64,000 nucleotides of DNA, from positions 1 to 64,000 of the forward strand of contig NZ_APND01000004.1 of assembly GCF_040361215.1 (NCBI RefSeq), written 5' to 3'. The translations under genes were made by a program, and so were the position numbers. Source of the DNA: Salinisphaera dokdonensis. GTDB taxonomy: Bacteria > Pseudomonadota > Gammaproteobacteria > Nevskiales > Salinisphaeraceae. This document shows, piece after piece, positions 21,925 to 31,670 of this stretch (position 1 is its first letter; each line of letters starts with the position of its first letter). The notes under the pieces are model-generated. The model had not been told where the DNA came from and made no database searches. It was given only the letters and a program-made list of their open reading frames with translations.

Positions 21925-21963
21925 TGCAGAAGGTCGTAGGTTCAAATCCTGCTACCCCGACCA
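21925..21963 (+). tRNA. 3' part of a tRNA-Pro gene; likely attachment site
   Basis: The stretch gtaggttcaaatcctgc (21936-21952) is a T arm, followed by the acceptor strand taccccg, discriminator a and cca. The predicted 5' partner strand would be cggggta, typical of tRNA-Pro. No matching 5' half lies in the 76 bases upstream, so this is a fragment of about 39 bases. A lone tRNA 3' end at the join between accessory DNA and core genes is the usual right attachment site left by a tyrosine-recombinase island. Confidence 0.8.
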
Positions 21964-22161
21964 ATCCTTCCTTCTTCGCGGACAATTGCCCGCAAACATG
22001 CGCCTTGTGAAGTGCCTGTGTTGTGCGTTGGGTGTTTTTCGCGTTCTCTCCGCTCCAGCGCGCTCCCGCGCTATGCCTTCAACGCGGCCTGTGGCCGTAA
22101 CTAGCCGCAAGATAGCGGGCCGATCTGGTGTTCGCCGCGCCGTACTCTCGGCACCTCGCCC

Positions 22162-23040
22162 GTGACCGGTCGTTTCGCGCCGTCGCCCAGTGGGCCCTTG
22201 CATCTCGGCTCCCTTCTTGCCGCGCTGGGTAGCTATCTCCAGGCGCGGGCCCAGGGCGCTCCGTGGCTATTGCGTATCGATGATCTGGATACGCCGCGGG
22301 TGAAGCCGGGCGCAGAACGACTCATAGTCGATACGCTGTTGCACTTCGGGCTGCTGTGGGATGGTGAGGTGTTCCGTCAGAGCACGCGCGGCGATGCTTA
22401 TGCGTACGCGATCAATCGGCTGAAGAGGCAGAATCAGGCTTTCGATTGCGGCTGTACGCGCCGCGAAGCCCAGGCGGGTTCCGCAGGTATCGAAGGCCCG
22501 GTATATCCCGGCACTTGTAGGGTCGGATTGCCGGAAGGGCGGACAGCGCGATCGATCCGATTCCGCGTTAATGACGAGCCGGTGCAAGTTGATGACTTGG
22601 TTCAGGGCGTATGCCGACAACGGCTGGCGCAGGACATCGGGGACTTCGTGATCCGGCGGGCGGATGGCATTACCGCCTATCAGCTGGCGACGGTGATCGA
22701 CGACGAGGCGCAGGGCATAACGGAAGTCGTGCGTGGTGCCGATTTACTGTCGTCGACGCCACGCCAGATAGCGATCCAGAAAGCGCTGTGTTCCCCTACG
22801 CCGGTGTATGCGCATCTCCCGGTATTGGTCGATGAAGAGGGCGATAAGCTGGGCAAAAGCACGGGGGCGTTGGCACTGGAGGCCGGTGCGCCGGGACAGC
22901 AGTTGTTCAAGTGTCTTGAGTTGCTCGGCCAGTGCCCGCCGGCATCGTTATGTCAAACTTCAGTGCACCCGGTGCTGCGTTGGGCGACCGAGAACTGGTC
23001 GATTCAGCGTGTGCCTCGTCTAGCCCAGCTTAGAGCTTAA
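22162..23040 (+). CDS. gluQ: Glutamyl-Q tRNA(Asp) synthetase
   Basis: A 292-residue truncated glutamyl-tRNA synthetase paralogue that attaches glutamate to the queuosine base of tRNA-Asp. Class I features are clear: RFAPSPSGPLHLGSLLAALG with the HIGH-like motif near the start, LLRIDDLDTPR, the zinc-ligand cluster CGCTRRE...YPGTC at about 95-120, and the second signature DKLGKST, where KLSK would be usual. It lacks the anticodon-binding domain, as expected for the family. The start is GTG at 22162. In related genomes dksA usually precedes gluQ; here the island boundary lies upstream instead. It is the first core gene in the window. Confidence 0.93.
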   Translation: MTGRFAPSPSGPLHLGSLLAALGSYLQARAQGAPWLLRIDDLDTPRVKPGAERLIVDTLLHFGLLWDGEVFRQSTRGDAYAYAINRLKRQNQAFDCGCTRREAQAGSAGIEGPVYPGTCRVGLPEGRTARSIRFRVNDEPVQVDDLVQGVCRQRLAQDIGDFVIRRADGITAYQLATVIDDEAQGITEVVRGADLLSSTPRQIAIQKALCSPTPVYAHLPVLVDEEGDKLGKSTGALALEAGAPGQQLFKCLELLGQCPPASLCQTSVHPVLRWATENWSIQRVPRLAQLRA

Positions 23041-23043
23041 GAA

Positions 23044-23553
23044 TCACCAGCGCTCTCCGTCCCAGCGTTCCGGGTTGGCCCAGTAGCGCGAACTCAGCCA
23101 GTTTGGTGTGGTTTTATAGTCGTGGATGTCGAACCGATAGACATTCCAGTCCTTAGGCAGGTCACGGCTGCCCGAGCTGCGTCGAAATCCCATCGCGATG
23201 AAGTCGGCGATCGTCCAGCGCTGGGCTGACTTCGCGCCTTTGCTGATGCCGACGACAACGCAGCGCGCCAGCATATCGCGCAGCCTTCCCAGCAATAGTC
23301 GAGCGGTTGCCGGACTCATCGTTTCCAGCGTATGCATGACGATTGCGATGTCGTAGCGCTCGGTTGCGTCTGGCTGCGCGCTCGTAATGTCTTCGTGTTG
23401 CAGCGCAACGACTTCGCAGTCCGATGGCAGATCTGCCTTGATCAGTCGCTGGACGGCCTCGGGCACACCGATCAGAAGCACTCGCCCTGGCTCTCGCTCC
23501 CCCACGAGGTGAGCAAAATGAGCAGCGACGGGTTGAGGTGTGGTCGACATCAT
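23044..23553 (-). CDS. DUF6231-type protein, Rossmann-like
   Basis: A 169-residue protein. The N-terminal half has a methyltransferase-like or nucleotide-binding pattern (GRVLLIGVP, then the YDIAIVMHTLETM segment about residues 67-79) but no full SAM motif. The end YWANPERWDGERW matches the C-terminal signature that I recall for the DUF6231 family of pseudomonads. No signal peptide or membrane helix. It converges with gluQ, their stops four bases apart. Function unknown. The ATG at 23553 is followed by a second ATG at 23550. Confidence 0.75.
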   Translation of the reverse strand: MMSTTPQPVAAHFAHLVGEREPGRVLLIGVPEAVQRLIKADLPSDCEVVALQHEDITSAQPDATERYDIAIVMHTLETMSPATARLLLGRLRDMLARCVVVGISKGAKSAQRWTIADFIAMGFRRSSGSRDLPKDWNVYRFDIHDYKTTPNWLSSRYWANPERWDGERW

Positions 23554-23649
23554 GAAACAAGCTTAGTACATCGAAGCTCGGCGTTCCCGTGCGGCGGGCC
23601 ACTGCAAGCTAAATGCATTCAACCCATGCCGGTCTGGCGAACTCCGGAC

Positions 23650-23681
23650 GAAAAAAAGCCCGGCCTCCGAAGAGGCCGGGC
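23650..23681 (-). terminator. Rho-independent terminator of the ompA-family gene
   Basis: The perfect 10-base inverted repeat gcccggcctc / gaggccgggc with loop cgaa lies 30 bases beyond the minus-strand stop at 23712. On the minus strand it is followed by a run of T residues (plus strand aaaaaaa at 23651-23657). Confidence 0.95.
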
Positions 23682-23711
23682 CCGACTTTCAAACAGTCGG
23701 TCTTACTGGCG

Positions 23712-24854
23712 TTACTGCTCGGTAACGTTCAGTTCGACGCGACGGTTCTGAGCGCGGCCAGCGGCCGTCTCGTTGGTCGCAACCGGGTTGGACTCGCCAT
23801 GACCCTGCGTGCCGGTGATACGGCTCGAGGTGATGCCGTGCTGGATCAGGTACTGCTTGACCGAATCCACACGACGCTGCGAGAGGCCCTGGTTGTACTG
23901 CTCGGTGCCGATGCTGTCGGTGTAGCCGTCCATGCGGAACTTGACTTCCGAGCTGGCCTGCAGCGCATCAACAACGTTGTTGAGGCGGTTTTCGGCCTGC
24001 ATCGTGAGCTTGGAGGAATCGAATTCGAAGGTCACGCCCTTGAGGACGATCGGTGCCTTCTTCTCGATCGGGCAGCCACGTGCGTCAACTTCGGTGCCAC
24101 GCGGGGTGCCGGGGCACTGGTCGTTGGCATCGATGACGCCGTCGCCGTCGCTATCCATCGGCTGTGCCGGAGCGGGGGCCGGAGCCGGCTCAGCAGCCTG
24201 CGGGGGCGCGCCCAGCGGGATCTGGAGGCCCACCGAAACGATCTGGTCGTTGTAGCGAGCGTCTTCGTAGCCCGCGCCGAGGACGTCGGCTGAATCGACG
24301 GTGGTGTAACGATAGCGATACTCGGCGCGAACGGCGAGACCGTAGTCGTTGAGCTGGTACATGTAGCCCAGGCCGGCGTCGAGGAAGTCGGCATCTGCGT
24401 CGTCACCGACTTCGGCGCCGTTGATCGAGCCGTAGCCCGGATCGGTCTTGCCGAAGGCCGCACCCAGGATGCCGTAGACCGGCAGGGTGTCGCGGGCCGG
24501 GAAGAACAGCGCGTCGAGACCGAAGCCGTACAGGTCGGCGTCATCGGCGTCGTTGTTGTTCAGATCCTGGTCCGGGTTGAAATAGAAACCGAACAGTTCC
24601 AGGTTCAACCAGCTGTTGATCGGCTTACCGATCGCAAGCGTGCCGCCAATGCTGTCGTTGTTGTCGGTTTCAAGTTCGCCAAAGCTGCTGCCGGCGCCGC
24701 CAATGCGGTCGTTATCGAAGAAGCCGTAGCTGACCATCGGCGCCACATAGAAGCGCTTGTCCTGCGGCTTATCCATCTGCGCCATTGCACTAGTCGCGAA
24801 GGCGAGCCCCAGCGCGCCAGCAACACCTGCGGTGAGTGGTTGCTTAAATTTCAT
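23712..24854 (-). CDS. OmpA-family outer membrane protein
   Basis: A 380-residue envelope protein. A signal peptide (residues 1-25, ending ATSAMA) precedes an N-terminal beta-barrel of about 190 residues. A Pro/Ala linker and a calcium-binding thrombospondin-type-3 repeat (DSDGDGVIDANDQCPGTPRG) follow, with a Cys pair to RGCP. The last 120 residues are the OmpA peptidoglycan-binding domain (VTFEFDSSKLT, GYTDSIGTEQYNQGLSQRRV, GHGESNPVATNETAAGRAQN). It should tie the outer membrane to peptidoglycan. It is monocistronic: a 204-base upstream region contains its promoter, and a strong terminator follows. Confidence 0.94.
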   Translation of the reverse strand: MKFKQPLTAGVAGALGLAFATSAMAQMDKPQDKRFYVAPMVSYGFFDNDRIGGAGSSFGELETDNNDSIGGTLAIGKPINSWLNLELFGFYFNPDQDLNNNDADDADLYGFGLDALFFPARDTLPVYGILGAAFGKTDPGYGSINGAEVGDDADADFLDAGLGYMYQLNDYGLAVRAEYRYRYTTVDSADVLGAGYEDARYNDQIVSVGLQIPLGAPPQAAEPAPAPAPAQPMDSDGDGVIDANDQCPGTPRGTEVDARGCPIEKKAPIVLKGVTFEFDSSKLTMQAENRLNNVVDALQASSEVKFRMDGYTDSIGTEQYNQGLSQRRVDSVKQYLIQHGITSSRITGTQGHGESNPVATNETAAGRAQNRRVELNVTEQ

Positions 24855-25058
24855 AGTTCAAAACTCCCTTGAACGGGTTTAGGTTTGTTGTGCGGTCCCA
24901 TTCACCAACCTGGCGAACAAGCGTTCCCAAACCGGTGACGTGCAACCGGATTATGGGGCCTATCACTGGATTTAGCAATTAATCGTCGCGGTTGTGCTGT
25001 AAATATTTAGCTGCAATGATCCGCGCCCGAAACAATCACTGTAACCCTTGGAAAGCCG

Positions 25059-26157
25059 ATGGATACGAACGCTGTGAACACCCGAATGCAGGATCTGCGC
25101 GAGCGGTTGGGCGACCTCAGGGGGTATCTTTGACTACGCTGAGAAAAAGGATCGGCTAGACGAAATAGACGCGGAACTCGCCCAGGGCGAGATCTGGGCT
25201 GAGGATCCCGACAAGGCTCAGGCGTTCGGTCAGGAAAAAGCGCGGCTCGAAGATGTCGTGGGGCCTATGGAGCGCTCGCAGGCGATCCTGGACGACAGCG
25301 TCGAGCTGGTCGAAATGGCCGTTGCCGAGGGCGACGAAGACGTTCTCGCGGATATCGATGCCGAACTGACCACGGTCGAATCGCATTTGAAAAGCCTCGA
25401 GTTCCGGCGAATGTTTTCGGGCGAAGCTGACGAGAGCAATGCGTTTGTCGATATCCAAGCCGGCTCCGGCGGTACCGAGGCACAGGATTGGGCCGAAATG
25501 CTGCTGCGGATGTACCTGCGCTGGTTCGAACGGCGTGGCTTCGAAACCGAGGTCACTGAGCTTTCGGCGGGGGATATCGCGGGCATCAAGAGCGCGACGA
25601 TCGCCGTGACAGGCAGTTATGCCTACGGCTGGCTGCGTACCGAAACCGGCGTGCATCGGCTGGTGCGCAAATCGCCCTTCGACTCCGGCGCGCGTCGTCA
25701 TACGTCGTTCGCTGCTGTATTCGTTGCGCCCGAAATCGATGACGACATATCTATAGAGATAGACCCGTCCGATCTGCGCGTCGACGTGTATCGCGCCAGC
25801 GGTGCGGGCGGGCAGCACGTCAACCGGACCGAATCCGCGGTGCGCATCACTCACGAGCCGACCGGCATCGTGGTGCAGTGCCAGAATGATCGCTCGCAAC
25901 ACAAGAACCGCGCGACAGCCATGAAGCAATTGCAGTCCAAGCTGTACGAGCGCGAATTGGCTGCCCGTCGCGCGGAGGCGGAAGTCACGGAAGCCGGCAA
26001 GTCGGATATCGGCTGGGGCAGCCAGATTCGTTCTTATGTGCTGGATCAGTCGCGAATCAAGGATTTGCGCACCGGCGTGGAAGTCGGCAACACGCAGGCC
26101 GTGCTCGATGGCGAGCTCGACGTGTTCGTCGAAGAAAGTCTCAAGCAGGGGCTCTAG
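25059..26157 (+). CDS. prfB: Peptide chain release factor 2, with programmed +1 frameshift
   Basis: RF2 recognises UGA and UAA stops. The gene starts at ATG 25059, runs 24 codons to an in-frame TGA at 25131-25133, and continues in the +1 frame from GAC at 25132 to 26157, giving 365 residues, the usual length. The slip site CTT-TGA-C and the upstream Shine-Dalgarno-like aggggg are intact. The catalytic GGQ loop (SGAGGQHVNRTESAVRI, about residues 245-260) and the stop-codon-reading SPF tripeptide (VRKSPFDSGARR) are present. lysS follows 30 bases downstream, the common prfB-lysS order. RF2 level controls its own frameshifting. Confidence 0.97.
25119..25134 (+). promoter_or_regulatory. Programmed +1 frameshift site of prfB
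   Basis: aggggg (internal Shine-Dalgarno), tat, ctt, tga, c. The spacing from the purine run to CTT-TGA is canonical. Low RF2 lets the ribosome slip from CUU to UUU and continue at GAC. Confidence 0.97.
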
Positions 26158-26187
26158 CAGCAGGACCCGGGAAAAGGACCCAACTCA

Positions 26188-27702
<1,515 letters not shown>

Positions 27703-27732
27703 GCACGCCTCAGTCCGGGCTCCCGCTTTGCT

Positions 27733-28614
27733 TCAGGCCGGGGTTGGGTACGGCAAATCGAGCAGGGACAGTCGCGTGTCAGGGGTTGCCAGCGCGTTGT
27801 CCGCTGCTCGAACTTTCAGCACGGCGAGGGCAGTGCCGCTGCTGTTGTCCGATGCGCTCGGCGCGCAGCGTACGACGGTGCCTTGGCGCTCGCCCGCTTC
27901 GTCGAGCACATCATCGCCGGGCGCTGGCGGGCGGCCCTGCCATTCCAGGCGGAACATGCGCCGGCTAAGTGTGCCGCGGTAGTGAAGGCGTGCAATCACT
28001 TCCTGACCCGGGTAGCAGCCCTTGTCGAAGTCGATCGCCATCAGCCAGTGCAGGTTGAGCATCTGCGGCACGAACAGACCCTGAGTCGCGCCGAAAATGC
28101 TCGGGAGGCCGCTGTCGATCTCGCTGCGTTCCCATTCGTCGCTATCTGCAGATACCGCGCCCGCAAGACTGTCGTCGCTGTCGGCAGGCGCAAGCACCAG
28201 TGCGCGCGGGGTGTCTTTGCTGCCCGCCGGAAGGCCGAGCAGGGTGTGTATGCCTTGTTTCTCGCACCGGTTGGCCACGGGCAGATCGCCGCCGGTCACA
28301 CCCTCGATACGCAGAGAGTCGCTCATGTCGGCGACGTCGACCTTCGCGCGTAACACGAACATGCGTAACCGTTTGATCAACGCGGGAATCAGTTCGCGCG
28401 GCACGATCAGTAGATAAGCCCCTTCGTATTCGCATACACGAGCCACCATTTGCGTGCGTCCCTTGGCGTCGCACCAGGCGGCCAGGAAATGGCGATTCGG
28501 CCCGAGGCGCATCACATCATTCGTGAGCTGCGCGCGCAGGAAATCAGCGGCGTCCGTACCGGTCACGGCGATGGCCCCGAGCGGCGCGGCGCGAAGCGGT
28601 TCGGCGTCGGTCAT
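27733..28614 (-). CDS. ygfZ: YgfZ-like tRNA-modifying / iron-sulfur maintenance protein
   Basis: A 293-residue GcvT-fold protein of the YgfZ family, which uses a folate and helps maintain certain iron-sulfur enzymes such as MiaB. The family signature KGCYPGQEVIARLHYRG (about residues 195-211), with its essential Cys, is intact. The N-terminal half has the expected FLRAQLTNDVMRL pattern. The ATG at 28614 is chosen over an upstream TTG. It is divergent from the succinate dehydrogenase cluster, whose iron-sulfur subunit is a plausible client; in many gammaproteobacteria ygfZ lies beside the sdhE-ygfX pair. Confidence 0.92.
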   Translation of the reverse strand: MTDAEPLRAAPLGAIAVTGTDAADFLRAQLTNDVMRLGPNRHFLAAWCDAKGRTQMVARVCEYEGAYLLIVPRELIPALIKRLRMFVLRAKVDVADMSDSLRIEGVTGGDLPVANRCEKQGIHTLLGLPAGSKDTPRALVLAPADSDDSLAGAVSADSDEWERSEIDSGLPSIFGATQGLFVPQMLNLHWLMAIDFDKGCYPGQEVIARLHYRGTLSRRMFRLEWQGRPPAPGDDVLDEAGERQGTVVRCAPSASDNSSGTALAVLKVRAADNALATPDTRLSLLDLPYPTPA

Positions 28615-28743
28615 GTCTGCATCCAAGTCGTCATGTGGGCGTATTCTAGCCCGTGCGTAAACCGGCTGTGCGCGGTGTCGCGCCCGGTTGATTCAGCCAA
28701 TGTTCACATTGCCAGAAACACATCACCCGTTTAGAGTATCGCC

Positions 28744-28956
28744 ATGTCAGACGAACGTTTGCCGGCCTCGGACGAGCCTCAGGAACCTGCCTCCACTCGC
28801 TCGACCGAGAAGGATCCCGCGCCCGGCGCTTCCGACCCCACGCCGCTGCCTGCGGCCGAGTCTCCAGATCAGCCCCGTGAGTACGGTGGCCGAAAGGGTC
28901 CCGACCCGGTGCGCTATGGCGACTGGGAGAAGGGCGGACGCTGCATCGACTTCTGA
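28744..28956 (+). CDS. Succinate dehydrogenase assembly factor 4 (DUF1674)
   Basis: A 70-residue protein, disordered and Pro/Glu-rich for its first 45 residues. It ends with the conserved DUF1674 signature GPDPVRYGDWEKGGRCIDF. In eukaryotes the homologue Sdh8/SDHAF4 binds flavinylated SdhA before complex assembly and limits reactive oxygen. Placement directly before sdhC (43-base gap) supports the same role here. ATG at 28744, with the divergent ygfZ promoter sharing the upstream 117 bases. Confidence 0.9.
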   Translation: MSDERLPASDEPQEPASTRSTEKDPAPGASDPTPLPAAESPDQPREYGGRKGPDPVRYGDWEKGGRCIDF

Positions 28957-28998
28957 CCCCCTTTTCGATCCGTTTTCCACCGCTATTCGGGGACCTTC

Positions 28999-29385
28999 AT
29001 GAGTCAACAGGCCAACCGCCCGCTCTCGCCGCATCTGCAGATCTACCGCTGGCAGATATCGATGCTGACCTCGATCGCACACCGTGCTTCGGGCATCGTG
29101 CTTTCGATCGGCAGCGTATTTCTCGCGATATGGCTGATCGCCGCGGGTAGTGGCCCGGACACTTTTGCCAGCGTCAACGGATTCGCGGCGTCCTGGTTCG
29201 GTCAGCTGCTCATGTTCCTGTGGTCCTTTGCGCTGTTTTATCACCTGTGCAACGGCATCCGTCACCTCGTGTGGGATGTGGGCGTCGGCCTGGATCTCGA
29301 AACCGCGCGCCTGACCGGCTATGCCGCGATCGGTGTCGCCGCCGCGCTGACCCTGTTTGTCTGGATCTGGGCCTTCATCGCCTGA
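28999..29385 (+). CDS. sdhC: Succinate dehydrogenase cytochrome b556 subunit
   Basis: A 128-residue membrane anchor subunit of complex II. It has the family start RPLSPHLQIYRWQISMLTSI and SIAHRASG, three membrane helices, and FYHLCNGIRHLVWDVG with the haem-ligand His. With SdhD it binds haem b and ubiquinone. First structural gene of sdhCDAB; ATG 28999. Confidence 0.96.
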   Translation: MSQQANRPLSPHLQIYRWQISMLTSIAHRASGIVLSIGSVFLAIWLIAAGSGPDTFASVNGFAASWFGQLLMFLWSFALFYHLCNGIRHLVWDVGVGLDLETARLTGYAAIGVAAALTLFVWIWAFIA

Positions 29386-29430
29386 TAGCCGCCTGATCCC
29401 AATCGATTTCGTGTTCCGGGAGACTTTGAA

Positions 29431-29817
29431 ATGAGCAGTATTCGTTCATCACTCGCGAGTGCGCGCGGGCTGGGCAGTGCCAAGACAGGCGTAAGCCATT
29501 GGTGGGCCCAGCGCGTAAGCGCAGTCGCGCTCGTGCCGCTGACACTCTGGTTCGTCGCCTGCCTGGCGTCGCAGCTGGGCGCTGACTATTCCAGCGTCAC
29601 CGACTGGTTGTCCTCGCCGCTGCAGGCTTCGCTGCTGGCGATCTATCTGGCGGCGATCTTCTATCACTCGCAGCTCGGCCTGCAGGTCGTGGTTGAAGAC
29701 TATATTCACCACGAAGGTCTCAAGATGGGGCTGCTGATCACGTTTCAGCTGGTCAACATTATCCTCGCCGTGGCTGCCATCTTTTCTGTAATCATGATTC
29801 TAGTAGGAGCCGCCTGA
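29431..29817 (+). CDS. sdhD: Succinate dehydrogenase hydrophobic anchor subunit
   Basis: A 128-residue subunit with three membrane helices. The conserved N-terminus contains GSAKTGVSHWWAQRVSAVAL, and the haem/quinone helix has FYHSQLGLQVVVEDYIHHEG. It pairs with SdhC to anchor SdhAB and pass electrons to ubiquinone. The start has gggaga upstream. Its stop overlaps the sdhA start by one base (TGATG), so translation is coupled. Confidence 0.96.
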   Translation: MSSIRSSLASARGLGSAKTGVSHWWAQRVSAVALVPLTLWFVACLASQLGADYSSVTDWLSSPLQASLLAIYLAAIFYHSQLGLQVVVEDYIHHEGLKMGLLITFQLVNIILAVAAIFSVIMILVGAA

Positions 29818-31610
29818 TGAGCGAGAGCTACGACATCATCGACCATCAGCACGACGTCGTGGTGGTGGGTGCCGGTGGTTCCGGTCTGCGCGCGACGCGC
29901 GGGCTGGCCGACGCAGGGCTTTCGACCGCCTGTATCACCAAGGTCTTTCCCACCCGTAGCCATACCGTGGCCGCGCAGGGCGGCATCGCCTCCGCGCTCG
30001 GCAACATGGGCGACGACGACTGGCGCTGGCACGCCTACGACACCATCAAGGGCGGTGACTGGCTCGGTGACCAGGATGCGATCGAGTACCTGACCAAGGA
30101 AGCCATTCCGGCAATCATCGAGCTCGAGCACGACGGCGTGCCGTTCTCGCGCACGGAAGACGGGCGTATCTACCAGCGTCCGTTCGGCGGCATGACGACC
30201 CAGTTCGGCGAAGGCCCAGCCGCGCAGCGCACCTGTGCCGCGGCCGACCGTACCGGCCACGCGCTGCTGCATACGCTGTATCAGCAGTCGCTAAAGGCGC
30301 GCGCGGAATTCTTCATCGAATACTTCGCCACCGACCTGCTGATGACCGAGGACGGCGAATGCCGCGGCGTGCTGGCTTGGGATCTTCAGGGCGGCAAGCT
30401 GCATCGCTTCCGGGCCCAGCAGGTGATTCTGGCGACCGGTGGTTACGGTCGTGCCTACTTCTCCTGCACGTCCGCGCATACCTGCACCGGCGACGGCATG
30501 GGTATGGCGCTGCGTGCCGGCCTGCCGATCCAGGATCCCGAGTTCGTGCAGTTCCACCCGACCGGTATCTACGGTGCAGGCTGCCTGATCACTGAAGGCG
30601 CGCGCGGCGAGGGTGGCTATCTCACCAACTCTGAAGGCGAGCGTTTCATGGAGCGCTACGCGCCGAACGCCAAGGATCTGGCCTCGCGTGACGTGGTCAG
30701 CCGCGCCGAAACGGTCGAGATCAACGAAGGCCGCGGCGTGGGCGAGAACAAGGACCACACGCTGCTGCATCTCGAGCACCTCGGCCCCGAAGTGCTGCAC
30801 GAGCGCCTGCCGGGCATCACCGAAACGGCAATGATCTTCTCCGGCGTGGATGCCACCAAGGAGCCGATTCCGGTCCTGCCGACCGTGCACTACAACATGG
30901 GCGGCGTGCCGACCAACGCCTTCGGCGAAGTGGTCACCCTCAAGGACGGCGATCCGGATTCGGTCGTGCCCGGCCTCATGGCCGTGGGCGAAGCCGGCTG
31001 TGTGTCGGTTCACGGTGCCAACCGTCTCGGCTCCAACTCGCTGCTCGATCTGGTGGTCTTCGGCCGTGCCGCTGCCCACCGTTGCACGGAAGTTGTGCGC
31101 AAGGGCGCGCCGCATCGCGGTGACATCAAGGCCTCCGAGCAGAAGGCGTTGGAACGCTTCGATCGTCTGCGTCATGCCAACGGCGACACGCCCACGGCCG
31201 AACTGCGCTCGAGCCTGCAGAACTCGATGCAGAAGTACGCGGCGGTTTTCCGCAACACGGAAAGTCTCAACACGGGTGCGGAGCAGATCAGTAAGGAAGT
31301 CGAGGCGTTCGCGAACGTCGGCGTGACCGACCGTTCGATGACCTGGAACAGCGATCTGGTGGAAACCCTCGAGCTCGAGAATCTGCTGGGCTGCGCGATC
31401 ACCACGATGCACGCAGCGGCCAACCGCAAGGAAAGCCGCGGCGCGCATGCCCACGAAGAGCACACCGAGCGCGACGACGAGAACTGGATGAAGCACACGC
31501 TCATCTGGCATGACGGTGGCCCGGATACGCATATCGACTATCGGCCGGTGCACATGCAGCCCATGTCGGACGACATGCAGCACGTTCCGCCGAAAAAGCG
31601 TACCTACTGA
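29817..31610 (+). CDS. sdhA: Succinate dehydrogenase flavoprotein subunit
   Basis: A 597-residue flavoprotein that oxidises succinate to fumarate on the cytoplasmic face. The dinucleotide fold (VVVGAGGSGLRATRGLA, about residues 16-32) and the segment SHTVAAQGGIASALG, whose His carries FAD covalently, are present. Substrate motifs HPTGIYGAGCLITEGARGEG and NRLGSNSLLDLVVFG are intact. Length is typical. It is followed by a GC-rich hairpin before sdhB, which may tune the ratio of the two subunits. Confidence 0.98.
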   Translation: MSESYDIIDHQHDVVVVGAGGSGLRATRGLADAGLSTACITKVFPTRSHTVAAQGGIASALGNMGDDDWRWHAYDTIKGGDWLGDQDAIEYLTKEAIPAIIELEHDGVPFSRTEDGRIYQRPFGGMTTQFGEGPAAQRTCAAADRTGHALLHTLYQQSLKARAEFFIEYFATDLLMTEDGECRGVLAWDLQGGKLHRFRAQQVILATGGYGRAYFSCTSAHTCTGDGMGMALRAGLPIQDPEFVQFHPTGIYGAGCLITEGARGEGGYLTNSEGERFMERYAPNAKDLASRDVVSRAETVEINEGRGVGENKDHTLLHLEHLGPEVLHERLPGITETAMIFSGVDATKEPIPVLPTVHYNMGGVPTNAFGEVVTLKDGDPDSVVPGLMAVGEAGCVSVHGANRLGSNSLLDLVVFGRAAAHRCTEVVRKGAPHRGDIKASEQKALERFDRLRHANGDTPTAELRSSLQNSMQKYAAVFRNTESLNTGAEQISKEVEAFANVGVTDRSMTWNSDLVETLELENLLGCAITTMHAAANRKESRGAHAHEEHTERDDENWMKHTLIWHDGGPDTHIDYRPVHMQPMSDDMQHVPPKKRTY

Positions 31611-31618
31611 CACACTAT

Positions 31619-31644
31619 GGCCGCCGGCTCCCGTGGCCGGCGGC
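31619..31644 (+). other. GC-rich hairpin between sdhA and sdhB
   Basis: gccgccggc and gccggcggc pair around a short loop, with no T-run after it. This is an intercistronic stem rather than a full terminator; mRNA processing or stability is the likely role. Confidence 0.6.
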
Positions 31645-31670
31645 GCGTCTTTGAGTAACGGAGGCCTGTC

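Noticed and set aside
21888..21963. Complete tRNA-Pro gene
   Set aside because: Only the T arm and acceptor 3' strand fit; no 5' acceptor strand, D arm or anticodon arm can be formed from the preceding bases.
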